Virus record (IMG/VR): IMGVR_UViG_3300032240_000481
Coordinates: 1-24,417 of that record
From: a virus
Length of the DNA stretch: 24,417 bases
Reading direction: 5' to 3' (one strand)
In this document: one piece after another, positions 5,330 through 13,943 of the stretch
How the letters are laid out: each line of letters starts with the position of its first letter
How positions within the stretch are numbered: position 1 is the stretch's first letter
Notes under the pieces: model-generated
Databases searched by the model: none
Told to the model about the DNA's origin: nothing
The model's input: only the letters and a program-made list of their open reading frames with translations
Program-made: the position numbers and the translations under genes

Positions 5330-5505
5330 GCAAGACCCTCGCCCCTATTGCTAAACTGAACAGCCGCGAACCCAAGATGTCGGGCGCTGGCATGCCAGCA
5401 CGCAACAAAGAGACTTACTCTCCATCTGCGCCTTGCCATGCCACGATTCCATCGGGCAACAATGTCAAGGCAACGGTGGACAAAGTCCTTAACAAGATCA
5501 AATAA
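5326..5505 (+). CDS. Small basic protein, 59 aa
   Basis: The gene starts at ATG 5326 in a four-base overlap with the previous stop and ends with TAA at 5505, whose last base is the first base of the portal ATG. The product begins MSKTLAPIAKLNSREPKMSG and ends ATVDKVLNKIK. It is moderately basic, low in hydrophobic residues and probably largely unfolded. It is held in place by overlaps at both ends. The family is not recognised, and the function is unknown. Confidence 0.7.
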   Translation: MSKTLAPIAKLNSREPKMSGAGMPARNKETYSPSAPCHATIPSGNNVKATVDKVLNKIK

Positions 5506-7688
5506 TGGCAGATTACACAGGCATTGCGGCTGCTGGCGCAGTGGCCGAAGGCGGTAAACCTAAAAAGAGCGCGTCTGACATCTTGGCCACAGCCCGTGCC
5601 AGGCTTGATCTGGCGGTGTCCGCGCTATCTGAAAGCCGCGAAGATGAAATTGACGATCTGAAGTTTTACGCCGGCTCGCCCGACAACCACTGGCAGTGGC
5701 CCGCCGACGTGCTGGCCACCCGTGGCGCGGTGCAGGGCCAGACGATCAACGCCCGGCCTTGTCTGACGATCAACAAGCTGCCCCAGCATGTGCGCCAGGT
5801 CACCAACGACCAGCGCCAGAACCGGCCGGGGGCCAAGGTTATCCCGGTGGATGACAACGCCGACGTAGAAGTGGCCGACATTTTCAACGGCATGATTCGG
5901 CACATTGAGTACATCAGCGACGCCGATGTGGCCTACGACACTGCTTGTGAAAACCAAGTTTCTTACGGCGAAGGTTATCTTCGCTTGCTGACCGAGTATT
6001 GCGACGACAACACGTTTGACCAAGACATCAAGATTGGCCGTGTGCGCAACTCTTTTTCGGTCTATATGGATCCAACCATCCAAGACCCAACTGGCGCAGA
6101 TGCCAAATGGTGCTTTGTTACTGAAGACGTAACCAAGGCCGAGTTTGAGCGGATGTATCCTGACGCTGCGCCCATTACAACGCTGCAATCGCTGGGTGTG
6201 GGCGATCAATCGATCAGCAACTGGCTCAATGAAGACACGATCCGCATCGCAGATTACTACTACATTGACTACGACCGCACGACGCTGAACCTGTACCCCG
6301 GCAACGCTACGGCGTTTGAAGGTACGCCAGAAGACAAGCAACTGCGGGCGATTTACGGCAAGCCTAAGAAATCACGCGAGTCTGACCGTCCAAAGGTCAA
6401 ATACTGCAAGATCAATGGCTACGAAATTCTTGAAGAGCGCGAGTGGGCGGGCAAATACATTCCCGTGATCCGCATTGTGGGCAATGAATTTGAGGTTGAC
6501 GGCCGTTTGTATGTGTCGGGTTTGGTGCGCAACGCCAAGGATGCCCAGCGCATGTACAACTACTGGGTGTCCCAAGAAGCCGAGATGCTGGCCTTGGCGC
6601 CCAAAGCCCCGTTTATTGGCTACGGTGGTCAGTTTGAGGGCTATGAAGACAAATGGAAAACGGCCAACACGCAAAACTGGCCGTATTTGGAAGTCAATCC
6701 AGACGTTACAGACGGCCAAGGCGGCATGTTGCCATTACCCCAGCGGGCACAGCCGCCAATGGCCTCCAGCGGCCTATTGCAGGCCAAGGCGGGGGCGTCT
6801 GAAGACATCAAGAGCACCACCGGTCAATACAACGCATCTTTGGGCATGGGTTCCAACGAGCGTTCGGGCAAAGCCATCCTTGCGCGCCAGCGCGAGGGCG
6901 ACGTAGGTACTTACCACTATGGGGACAACTTGGCCCGTGGCGTGCGCCATGTGGCCCGTCAATTAGTGGACTTGATCCCCAAAATTTACGATACTCAGCG
7001 CATCGCTCGCATTATCGGTGAAGATGGCGAGACCAAGATGGTCAAGATCAACCCTGATCAAGAGCAGCCGGTCAACAAGATTGTTGATGAACGCGGGGTT
7101 GTGATGGAGAAAATCTACAACCCAAGCGTCGGCAAGTACGACGTGGTGGCAATCACTGGCCCAGGCTACGCGACCAAACGTCAAGAGGCACTGGAAGCAA
7201 TGGCACAACTGTTGCAAGGCAATCCTCAACTGTGGGCTGTGGCCGGTGACCTGTTTGTCAAGAACATGGATTGGCCAGGCGCCCAAGAGATGTCCAAGCG
7301 TTTTGCCAAGACCATTGACCCCAAATTCTTGTCGGACGGTGAGGACAACCCGGCGTTGCAAGCGGCCCAACAACAAATGCAGGCCATGGGCGCTGAGATG
7401 GAGCAGATGCACACGATGATTAAAAACGTGGGCAAATCCATTGAGATGCAAGAGCAAGAGCGCAAGGATTTTGAGGCCCAGGTCAAGGCGTATGAAGCTG
7501 AAACCAAACGCATTGCTACGGTGCAAGCCAGCATGTCACCAGAGCAAATTCAAGATATAGTCTTGGGTACAGTGCACGGCATGATCACGTCTGGCGATCT
7601 GGTCAGCGAGATGCCTGGCCGGGAGCAGAATGAGATGATGCCTGAGTCGGCTGAATATGCGCCTCAACAACAAGGGATGCCACAATGA
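5505..7688 (+). CDS. Portal protein, P22-like
   Basis: The 727-residue length matches the P22 portal (725). The dodecameric ring sits at one capsid vertex; DNA enters and leaves through it, and it binds the terminase and later the gp4-like adaptor. Recognisable segments are LSESREDEIDDLKFYAG near residue 41, RPCLTINKLPQHVRQVTND at 84-102 with the following NRPGAKVIPVDD, and SGKAILARQREGDVGTYHY near 452-470 leading into a DNLARGVRH helix and DLIPKIYD. The last ~120 residues are Gln/Met/Glu-rich and helical (QQQMQAMGAEMEQMHTMIKN), like the P22 portal barrel. TerL lies upstream; scaffold and coat follow only after a 4-kb insert. Confidence 0.95.
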   Translation: MADYTGIAAAGAVAEGGKPKKSASDILATARARLDLAVSALSESREDEIDDLKFYAGSPDNHWQWPADVLATRGAVQGQTINARPCLTINKLPQHVRQVTNDQRQNRPGAKVIPVDDNADVEVADIFNGMIRHIEYISDADVAYDTACENQVSYGEGYLRLLTEYCDDNTFDQDIKIGRVRNSFSVYMDPTIQDPTGADAKWCFVTEDVTKAEFERMYPDAAPITTLQSLGVGDQSISNWLNEDTIRIADYYYIDYDRTTLNLYPGNATAFEGTPEDKQLRAIYGKPKKSRESDRPKVKYCKINGYEILEEREWAGKYIPVIRIVGNEFEVDGRLYVSGLVRNAKDAQRMYNYWVSQEAEMLALAPKAPFIGYGGQFEGYEDKWKTANTQNWPYLEVNPDVTDGQGGMLPLPQRAQPPMASSGLLQAKAGASEDIKSTTGQYNASLGMGSNERSGKAILARQREGDVGTYHYGDNLARGVRHVARQLVDLIPKIYDTQRIARIIGEDGETKMVKINPDQEQPVNKIVDERGVVMEKIYNPSVGKYDVVAITGPGYATKRQEALEAMAQLLQGNPQLWAVAGDLFVKNMDWPGAQEMSKRFAKTIDPKFLSDGEDNPALQAAQQQMQAMGAEMEQMHTMIKNVGKSIEMQEQERKDFEAQVKAYEAETKRIATVQASMSPEQIQDIVLGTVHGMITSGDLVSEMPGREQNEMMPESAEYAPQQQGMPQ

Positions 7689-8047
7689 AAGCGTGTGATT
7701 TTGTAGGGTTGCTGTTCTTGGCGCGGGACGTGACGCATAGCGTTCACTTGAACACCCGCAGTTACAGCAAACATGTGGCGCTCAACATTTTTTATGACCG
7801 TATCATTGATGCGGCAGATGATTTTGCTGAAGCGTATCAAGGCCGGCATGGTCTGATGGGGCCGATCACGTTGCATTCGGCTACAAAAACAACCAACATT
7901 ATTGAGTTCTTGGAAGACTCGCTCAAACAGATTGAAAACGCTCGATATGAAGTGGTTGACAAAACCGACATGTCGTTGCAACAGCTCATTGACAACATCA
8001 TTGAGATTTATCTCAGAACCCTGTACAAACTTCGCTTTTTGGCATAA
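7685..8047 (+). CDS. Dps/ferritin-like four-helix protein (DUF5856-like), 120 aa
   Basis: The start overlaps the portal stop (ATGA). The protein is helical with a ferritin/Dps-style set of His and acidic residues: DVTHSVHLNT (His18, His21), SKHVALNIFYDRIIDAADDF (His30, Asp38, Asp42, Asp45), then EAYQG (Glu49). Ferroxidase proteins space such residues along helices A and B. From memory, phage proteins of the DUF5856 family share the LARxxTHxxHxxTxSYxxHxALxxFYDxIID pattern. It may bind iron or simply use a ferritin-like fold in the virion or in host take-over. The gene is short (120 versus ~150-170 residues for Dps), so helix D may be minimal. Confidence 0.65.
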   Translation: MKACDFVGLLFLARDVTHSVHLNTRSYSKHVALNIFYDRIIDAADDFAEAYQGRHGLMGPITLHSATKTTNIIEFLEDSLKQIENARYEVVDKTDMSLQQLIDNIIEIYLRTLYKLRFLA

Positions 8048-8056
8048 GGACACATC

Positions 8057-8326
8057 ATGGCAAACTACACACAAGCAGCCGCAACGACCCAAGTCAAAGT
8101 TGGGGCTGGCAAACTGTTCGGCATCTTTGTGTCAGCATCTTCAAGCGGCACTTTGACAATTTATGATTCTGGCGCGTCTGATACTAATGACCCAAAAATT
8201 GTTAATACGTTTACTGTGACCGCAGGCACAACCTACTTAAACATTCCCGCCGGTTTGTATTTTAACAAAGGCTTGTACATTGTTTTAGCGGGTACTTCAG
8301 CAGCATTTACTGTTGCTTACGAATAA
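8057..8326 (+). CDS. Small beta-rich, probable virion protein, 89 aa
   Basis: AAGGA lies 6 bases before the ATG. The product is Thr/Ser/Ala/Gly-rich with alternating beta-strand segments (TQVKVGAGKLFGIFVSASS, GTLTIYDSG, TFTVTAGTTYLNIPAGLYF, GLYIVLAGT) and no Cys. It looks like a compact beta-sandwich or jelly-roll, as in head-decoration or tail-fibre accessory proteins. Such genes recur beside fibre genes in environmental phages. Its place at the left end of the fibre module supports a structural role. Confidence 0.65.
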   Translation: MANYTQAAATTQVKVGAGKLFGIFVSASSSGTLTIYDSGASDTNDPKIVNTFTVTAGTTYLNIPAGLYFNKGLYIVLAGTSAAFTVAYE

Positions 8327-8335
8327 AGGTTAATC

Positions 8336-8833
8336 ATGGCCGTCTTTCTCTCCCCTGTGGGCGGCGCTGCGGCCCAGTTCTTTACCAATAGCGGCGTAAT
8401 CCTGTCTGGCGGCAAATTGTATACTTACGCAGCGGGAACAACTACACCCAAAGCTACATACACGTCTTCTAGCGGCGGGACGGCCCATACCAATCCAATT
8501 ATTCTAGATTCCGCAGGGCGTGTGCCTGGCGGCGAAATTTGGCTGACTGCGGCGCCGTACAAATTTATGTTGTACACATCAACAGATGTGCTTATTGCGA
8601 CATACGACAATATTTCTGGTCTTGGCGCAGCAGAATTCCAAGTGCAAAATTTTACCGGCACTGGGTCGCAAACAATATTTACGTTGACCAACGCATCATT
8701 GGGTGAAAATTTTACCTTTGTGTACATCAACGGTGTGTATCAGCAGAAAAACACATATACCGTGTCGGGCACAACTTTGACGTTTTCGCAAGCGCCGCCG
8801 TACACGTCGTCCATTGAAGTTATGTATAACTAA
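8336..8833 (+). CDS. Head-binding tailspike/fibre N-terminal-domain protein
   Basis: The 165-residue protein opens MAVFLSPVGGAAAQFF and then shows SGGKLYTYAAGTTTPKATYT (about 26-45), NPIILDSAGRVPGGEIWL and PYKFMLY. That order (GGKxYTYxAGTxTPxxTYxxxxG...NPxxLDxxGR) is the signature of the P22-tailspike-type head-binding domain, which attaches spikes to the tail hub. The C-terminal half (FTGTGSQTIFTL...VYINGVYQQKNTYTV...) resembles a beta-sandwich repeat found in fibre proteins. It lacks any enzymatic beta-helix, so it is probably an adaptor to which the following fibre or spike binds. It has a weak ribosome binding site and sits two bases before the next gene. Confidence 0.75.
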   Translation: MAVFLSPVGGAAAQFFTNSGVILSGGKLYTYAAGTTTPKATYTSSSGGTAHTNPIILDSAGRVPGGEIWLTAAPYKFMLYTSTDVLIATYDNISGLGAAEFQVQNFTGTGSQTIFTLTNASLGENFTFVYINGVYQQKNTYTVSGTTLTFSQAPPYTSSIEVMYN

Positions 8834-8835
8834 AT

Positions 8836-9738
8836 ATGGCCAACAGCAAAATCTCTGCGCTAACTTCTGCAACTACAGTTGCAGGATCAGAGGTTTTGCC
8901 AATTGTTCAAAGTAGCGCAACTGTCAAAGTATCTGTTGCCGATTTGACGCCCGGTCTTGGCACTATTACAGCAGCTAAAGGCGGCACGGGCCAAACGTCT
9001 TATGCGGTGGGAGACTTGCTTTATGCCGACACCACCACAACCCTTGCAAAACTTGCTGATATAGCCACAGGAAATGCGCTTATCTCTGGCGGTGTATCAA
9101 CTGCGCCAAACTGGGGAAAGATCGGTCTTACAACCCATGTGTCAGGTATTTTGCCCGTTGCCAACGGCGGTACAAACGCATCTAGCGCCAGCATCACGGC
9201 ATTCAACAACATCACGGGTTATTCAGCGACGGGTGCAACAGGTACAACCACTACAAATTTGGTTTTTAGCACCAGCCCAAGCATTACCACGCCAACATTA
9301 ATTGGCAATGCAACATTAAGCACGGGCAACCTAGTCCAAGGCACAGCAGCAAAAGGCGTTAACTTCACAGCCAACACTCCGCAAGCGGGAATGACCAGTC
9401 AATTGCTTAACTGGTATGAACAAGGAACTTGGACACCCACTCAAGGCACGGGGCTCACTGTCATTGGTTCATTTAGTTCATCAGGAACATATACTAGAGT
9501 TGGTAGGGTTGTTACAGTAACTGCTCAACTTTCTGGGTCAACTTCTGTGGCAACCGCTGGCGGTGGCGTTGATATTTGTGCTGGTTTACCCTTTGCGGCA
9601 GGTACAACTTCATTGGGTACTGCAATTGGCATTTGGACAGCGCCAACAGGTGCGGTAATAATTTCAACAACGATATATGCAAGTTCTGCTATTTCAGCAG
9701 TATCTACCATCTTAATTTCTGCAACTTATCAGGTGTAA
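8836..9738 (+). CDS. Tail fibre protein with GGTG repeats
   Basis: The 300-residue protein has an N-terminal segment (MANSKISALTSATTVAGSEVLP), then GTITAAKGGTGQTSYAVGDLLYAD and a later LPVANGGTNASS. These KGGTGQTSY and NGGT elements are typical of trimeric phage fibre shafts. The C-terminal part starts at LNWYEQGTWTPTQGT and continues with strands (GTYTRVGRVVTVTAQLSG, GGVDICAGLPFAAG), a domain I associate with receptor-binding tips. Composition is Thr/Ser/Ala/Gly-rich throughout with no long helix. No clear ribosome binding site precedes the ATG, which lies 2 bases after the previous stop, so translation is probably coupled. Confidence 0.75.
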   Translation: MANSKISALTSATTVAGSEVLPIVQSSATVKVSVADLTPGLGTITAAKGGTGQTSYAVGDLLYADTTTTLAKLADIATGNALISGGVSTAPNWGKIGLTTHVSGILPVANGGTNASSASITAFNNITGYSATGATGTTTTNLVFSTSPSITTPTLIGNATLSTGNLVQGTAAKGVNFTANTPQAGMTSQLLNWYEQGTWTPTQGTGLTVIGSFSSSGTYTRVGRVVTVTAQLSGSTSVATAGGGVDICAGLPFAAGTTSLGTAIGIWTAPTGAVIISTTIYASSAISAVSTILISATYQV

Positions 9739-9741
9739 ATC

Positions 9742-11511
9742 ATGGCGCTCACAAAAGTTTCTTACTCCATGATAAATGGAGATGTGTTAAATGTTTTGGA
9801 TTACGGCGCAGTTGATGGCGCAGATAGCACTGCTGCATTTGTTGCTGCTATAACTGCCGCATCTGCAAGTAAAAAAACCATTTTTGTTCCTGCTGGCACT
9901 TATTCTTGCGGTCAAATTGATTTACTGTCCAACATTACAATTTTTGGTGAACCTGGGTCAATTATTAAACGCACGGGAAATTTAGGCTGGATGCCTACAA
10001 GCGGTTCAACAAACATTACTATTGACTCAATTCAATTTGACAACAATGCGCCAGGAACAGCGGGCGCAAACAAATATTGCATAAGCGTTTTAAATGTTAC
10101 GGTAACAAATCTAACCATTCGTAATTGCGACTTTTACAATGGATATGACATTGCAATTAAAAATGCAGGGCCAGATGGAATTTATATTTCAAATGTTGGG
10201 TCAGGCGCACCATCGTCAACACGCAACAATTTTCTAATTGAAAACTGCACATTTGATAGTTTTACAAGAAACGGCATTTCCATCACCAATGGCGCAAATG
10301 GTGTGGTTATTAGTAATTGCTTGTTTACCAATTGCGGATTGCGAGGCATTGATGTTGAAGCCGATTACGGCACATATACATACATTAAGGATATGACAAT
10401 TCAAGGATGCAGATTTATTAACAATGGCGCTGGAAGCATTCGAGGAACTGACGTTGTTGGCGGTGGGTTGCAGTTTGTTAGTTCTACGCCAGTAACATAT
10501 CACAGCAACAATGTGGAAATTATTGATTGTTATTTTTCTACGCCAACCGCCGTGAATACACTTGGCATATCTTACTTTTTGATTGACAGCACACAAAATT
10601 TCCACATGAGTGGTTGCACATTTGATGTGCCTGGGTCTGCGTCTGTTCATACGGTAACTTTTGAATCCGGCGCATACGGTTCACAATACGGGCTAATTGA
10701 AAACAACGTTTTTAAAGTTTCTGTTGAATCTTTTGCATTTGCATTAGTTCAGTTTAACAACAATCAATTTATTGGTTCATTGGCATCTTTAACAAGCGCA
10801 GCGACTGGGGTTCGTAAAACCATATCAAATAATTTATTTTATGCGGCCGGGTCTGGGGCAACTTCTCCAATAGCTATTGGGTCAATTGGAACGATGATAA
10901 CCAACAATGTTTTTTATGATGATCGTGCATCTTCTGTGCCAACGTATGTCATCAAATATAACCCTGCCGACACGACCACACTTAAAGCGATAGATTGGAC
11001 AATTTCAAACAATGTAGTTAATTCAATAACTTCAAGATTTGGTTTTTTCTTTGATGTAGCAAATGGAACTTCAACTTTTGGTGTGCAAAACGTCAGGTTT
11101 AGAGGCAATGATATTTCGGGATGTACGCAGGGGATTGAATTTTCTACTGGCGGCACTTTACCAAGTTGCTTTGATATTGACGTGACGGACAACACATTTT
11201 CCGGGCTTACAAGCGTTGCCCTCAATATGAATGGTGTTTCAGGCTTTAATTGTGTAGGTAACTCAATTACAAATTGCGCCACCAATACTATTGCGCTAAA
11301 CATAAATCGTTCTGAAAGATATCTTTGCGCCAATAACCGCGTTAACGATACGCGAAGCGGCAGCGCAAGGTCTACGTATGCTATCTCTGCTCAAAACACA
11401 ACCGGCGGTGGCCCTACATCATTGCTATCTTCCAATTTAAGCAACAACACACAAAGCGGGTTTAACATTGCTGGCGGTGAAGGCACATCAGTTAACAATA
11501 CTGCATATTAA
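9742..11511 (+). CDS. Tailspike with right-handed parallel beta-helix (pectate-lyase-like)
   Basis: The 589-residue protein starts MALTKVSYSMINGDVLNVLDYG, which contains the N-terminal VLDYGAxxDGxxDxTxAFxxAI motif of phage pectate-lyase-like spikes, and continues with IFVPAGTYSCGQ. It then carries many short coils with Asn-rich turns (LTIRNCDFYNG, FLIENCTFDSF, VVISNCLFTNCG, MTIQGCRFINNG), the repeat pattern of a right-handed beta-helix. Such spikes bind and often cleave surface polysaccharide; I cannot identify the catalytic residues or substrate. The gene is visibly much more AT-rich than portal or coat, which points to recent acquisition. The head-binding partner is probably encoded at 8336. 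Confidence 0.85.
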   Translation: MALTKVSYSMINGDVLNVLDYGAVDGADSTAAFVAAITAASASKKTIFVPAGTYSCGQIDLLSNITIFGEPGSIIKRTGNLGWMPTSGSTNITIDSIQFDNNAPGTAGANKYCISVLNVTVTNLTIRNCDFYNGYDIAIKNAGPDGIYISNVGSGAPSSTRNNFLIENCTFDSFTRNGISITNGANGVVISNCLFTNCGLRGIDVEADYGTYTYIKDMTIQGCRFINNGAGSIRGTDVVGGGLQFVSSTPVTYHSNNVEIIDCYFSTPTAVNTLGISYFLIDSTQNFHMSGCTFDVPGSASVHTVTFESGAYGSQYGLIENNVFKVSVESFAFALVQFNNNQFIGSLASLTSAATGVRKTISNNLFYAAGSGATSPIAIGSIGTMITNNVFYDDRASSVPTYVIKYNPADTTTLKAIDWTISNNVVNSITSRFGFFFDVANGTSTFGVQNVRFRGNDISGCTQGIEFSTGGTLPSCFDIDVTDNTFSGLTSVALNMNGVSGFNCVGNSITNCATNTIALNINRSERYLCANNRVNDTRSGSARSTYAISAQNTTGGGPTSLLSSNLSNNTQSGFNIAGGEGTSVNNTAY

Positions 11512-11520
11512 GGATAAATC

Positions 11521-11880
11521 ATGGCAATTGAATTTAAATGGTCTGTTAACAAAGTCAAAGTAATTCAAGACAACCTTATTGTTCAAGTTGAATTGATAGT
11601 TACGGCAAATGATGAAGAAAACACAGCATCGGCTGCTTACACTTGTGATTTGGTGCGGGGTAATTCTTTTATTCCTTATGAGCAGTTGACAGAACAACAG
11701 GTACTTGATTGGTGTTTTGAGCCAAAAGTTTATGTTTGGAAAGACATTGACGGCAATGATCAACAGACCATCAAGTATATTAAAGCCGACGGTGAAACCC
11801 AAGTAACGGGTCAACTTGAACGCCAGTTGGCCCAAAAGGCTGCTGAACCGGCTTTACCCTGGGTAGAAATTCCAGCATAA
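11521..11880 (+). CDS. Small conserved phage protein next to tailspike, 119 aa
   Basis: AAGGA precedes the ATG. The product begins MAIEFKWSVNKVKVIQDNLIV and reads as strands then helix: VQVELIVTANDEENTASAAYT, LVRGNSFIPYEQLTEQQVLDWCF, and a C-terminal LERQLAQKAAE. From memory, small proteins with this order (KVxVxxxxxVV...V...V..T.DxxxxSA...F..YEQLTEQQVLxW) are found beside fibre genes of many phages and some are grouped as DUF7936. It could be a fibre assembly or attachment factor. Its stop lies just before the scaffold reading frame. Confidence 0.7.
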   Translation: MAIEFKWSVNKVKVIQDNLIVQVELIVTANDEENTASAAYTCDLVRGNSFIPYEQLTEQQVLDWCFEPKVYVWKDIDGNDQQTIKYIKADGETQVTGQLERQLAQKAAEPALPWVEIPA

Positions 11881-11933
11881 TGCTGACAAACCTTACCGGC
11901 GGGGTACACCGGGGAATCTTAGGATTCATTGAA

Positions 11934-12716
11934 ATGACTGAAGAAGTCCAACAAAACCTAGCGGAAGTAGACTCCGCGCCAGCAACGGAAGTGACGGCCA
12001 CTCCTGAGACTGTTGAAAGTACGCCGGTAGTCGCTGATGAGCAGAAAGAACCTTCTAGGGTTTTTACCCAAGAAGAACTGGATGCAGCCATCGGCAAACG
12101 CCTTGCAAGAGAGCAACGTAAGTGGGAACGAGAACAAGCGCAGCGTCAGTCTGAACAACAGACGCTACAAGCAGCCCCGGCAGCATCCGCTGACCAGTTT
12201 GAGTCTACTGAAGCCTATGCGCAAGCACTGGCCCTCCAGAAGGCAGAAGAGCTGATCGCCAAGCGTGACCAAGCCAGGCAGCAGTCGCAAGTTCTTGAGA
12301 GCTACCACGATCTTGAGGAAGAAGCGCGGAGTAAATACGACGACTTTGAACAAGTTGCCTACAACCCCAAACTTCCAGTTACGAACGTGATGGCTGAAAC
12401 GATTCAGTCTTCGGAGATTGGCCCTGAGTTAGCGTACTACCTCGGGTCTAACCCTAAAGAAGCGGAACGTATCTCACGCATGACGCCCTTGAGCCAGGCG
12501 AAAGAGATTGGGAAAATTGAAGCCAAATTGGTTTCAGCGCCCCCGGTCAAGAAAACAACGTCTGCGCCAGCACCGATTTCGCCCGTGACGGCTCGCTCCT
12601 CTGGAGCGCCGGCTTATGACACGACAGACCCACGGTCTACCAAGACCATGAGTGCCTCAGAGTGGATTGAAGCCGAAAGAGCCCGACAGATGAAAAAGAT
12701 GCAGGCAACCCGCTAA
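11934..12716 (+). CDS. Capsid scaffolding protein
   Basis: The frame is open from ATG 11880, which overlaps the previous stop by one base, but the ATG at 11934 (MTEEVQQNLAEVDSAP) has AGGA 9 bases upstream and begins the typical acidic scaffold sequence, so I use it. The 260-residue product is acidic at the N-terminus, then highly charged and helical (LDAAIGKRLAREQRKWEREQAQRQ), with further coiled-coil segments and a basic C-terminus (EWIEAERARQMKKMQATR). The latter is the kind of region used by P22 scaffold to bind coat. It should direct prohead assembly and leave before DNA packaging. Its position directly upstream of coat confirms the role. Confidence 0.85.
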   Translation: MTEEVQQNLAEVDSAPATEVTATPETVESTPVVADEQKEPSRVFTQEELDAAIGKRLAREQRKWEREQAQRQSEQQTLQAAPAASADQFESTEAYAQALALQKAEELIAKRDQARQQSQVLESYHDLEEEARSKYDDFEQVAYNPKLPVTNVMAETIQSSEIGPELAYYLGSNPKEAERISRMTPLSQAKEIGKIEAKLVSAPPVKKTTSAPAPISPVTARSSGAPAYDTTDPRSTKTMSASEWIEAERARQMKKMQATR

Positions 12717-12736
12717 ATTTTTAAAGGACTTTTTCC

Positions 12737-13936
12737 ATGGCTAACAGTATCTTAACCATCGACATGATCACGCGCAAAGCGCTTGAGATTCTCGAAAACA
12801 ACCTGGTCTTGACCCGTAACGTGAACCGTCAGTACGACGACAGCTTTGCTGTTGAAGGCGCCAAGATTGGTTCGACCCTGCGTATTCGCCTGCCTGACCG
12901 CGCTTTGGTGACCGACGGTGCCGCCTTGCAAGTTCAAGACGACAACGAGCAGTTCACCACCTTGACCGTGTCAACCCAAAAGCACATCGGCGTGAACTTC
13001 ACTTCTGCCGAATTGACCATGCAGTTGGATGACTTCGCAGAGCGTGTGTTGAAGCCACGTATCAGCCAATTGGCCAGCTCCATCGACGCTGACGTTGCCA
13101 ATGCTTACAAGAGCATCGGTAACACCGTGGGCACGCCTGGCACCACTCCTTCTACTTCTTTGGTGCTGTTGCAAGCCCAGCAGAAGCTGAACGAGAACGC
13201 CGCTGTAATGAACCCCCGTTATGCCACCGTCAACCCCGCCGCTAACGCTGGTTTGGTCGAAGGCATGAAAGGTCTGTTCAACCCCACCGACACCATCTCC
13301 CGCCAATTCAAAAACGGCATGATGGGTATGGGCGTGTTGGGCTATGACGAGATCAACATGTCTCAGTCCATCAAGCAGCACACCACCGGCACTCGCGTTG
13401 CCACTGGCGCCACCACTGGTGCTGCCGTGACTTCTGAAGGCGCCTCCACGCTGACGTTGACTGTTGGCTCTACTGAAACCATCACCGTTGGTGACGTGTT
13501 CACGATTGCTGGTGTTTACGCTGTGAACCCACAAACCCGTGAATCCACTGGTTCGTTGTTCCAGTTTGTGGCTTTGGCATCTTCGACCACTAGCACCACT
13601 GCTACCGTGACCGTGGCGCCTATGTACTCAGCAACTCATGCTCTGGCTACTATGTTGACTTTGCCTGCTAACTCCGCAGCCGTGGTGTTTGTGGGCGCTG
13701 CTTCAACCCAGTACCCCCAGAACTTGGTTTACCACAAGGACGCCATCACGTTCGCTACCGCCGACTTGTTGCTGCCCCAAGGCGTAGACATGGCCGCGCG
13801 TGCCGTTCACAATGGCATCAGCTTGCGCGTGGTTCGCCAGTACGATATTAACAACGACCGGATGCCGTGTCGTATCGATGTCTTGTACGGTTTTTCCACC
13901 ATTCGTCCTCAGATGGCCTGCCGCATTTGGGGTTGA
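12737..13936 (+). CDS. Major capsid (coat) protein, P22 gp5-like
   Basis: The 399-residue protein starts MANSILTIDMITRKALEILE and continues with LENNLVLTRNVNRQYDDSFA, GAKIGSTLRIRLP (41-53) and VSTQKHIGVNFTSAELTM (78-95), the N-terminal pattern of the P22 coat family (HK97 fold). A beta-rich segment at about 232-330 (GASTLTLTVGSTETITVGDVF onward) occupies the place of the P22 insertion domain. The end (YDINNDRMPCRIDVLYGFSTI) matches the final strands. It is slightly shorter than P22 coat (430). AAAGGA precedes the start, codon use is strongly biased to common codons, and a terminator follows, all consistent with very high expression. Confidence 0.93.
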   Translation: MANSILTIDMITRKALEILENNLVLTRNVNRQYDDSFAVEGAKIGSTLRIRLPDRALVTDGAALQVQDDNEQFTTLTVSTQKHIGVNFTSAELTMQLDDFAERVLKPRISQLASSIDADVANAYKSIGNTVGTPGTTPSTSLVLLQAQQKLNENAAVMNPRYATVNPAANAGLVEGMKGLFNPTDTISRQFKNGMMGMGVLGYDEINMSQSIKQHTTGTRVATGATTGAAVTSEGASTLTLTVGSTETITVGDVFTIAGVYAVNPQTRESTGSLFQFVALASSTTSTTATVTVAPMYSATHALATMLTLPANSAAVVFVGAASTQYPQNLVYHKDAITFATADLLLPQGVDMAARAVHNGISLRVVRQYDINNDRMPCRIDVLYGFSTIRPQMACRIWG

Positions 13937-13943
13937 TTTTGAC

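Noticed and set aside
5625-6341. Antisense frame of 238 codons within the portal gene, and similar long antisense frames in terminase (4110-4736) and portal (6963-7526)
   Set aside because: These are products of GC-rich codon structure on the coding strand. None has a ribosome binding site or a recognisable domain.
8836-11511. Diversity-generating retroelement target in fibre or spike genes
   Set aside because: I see no reverse transcriptase frame, no template-repeat copy and no C-type-lectin-like variable region at a C-terminus in this window.
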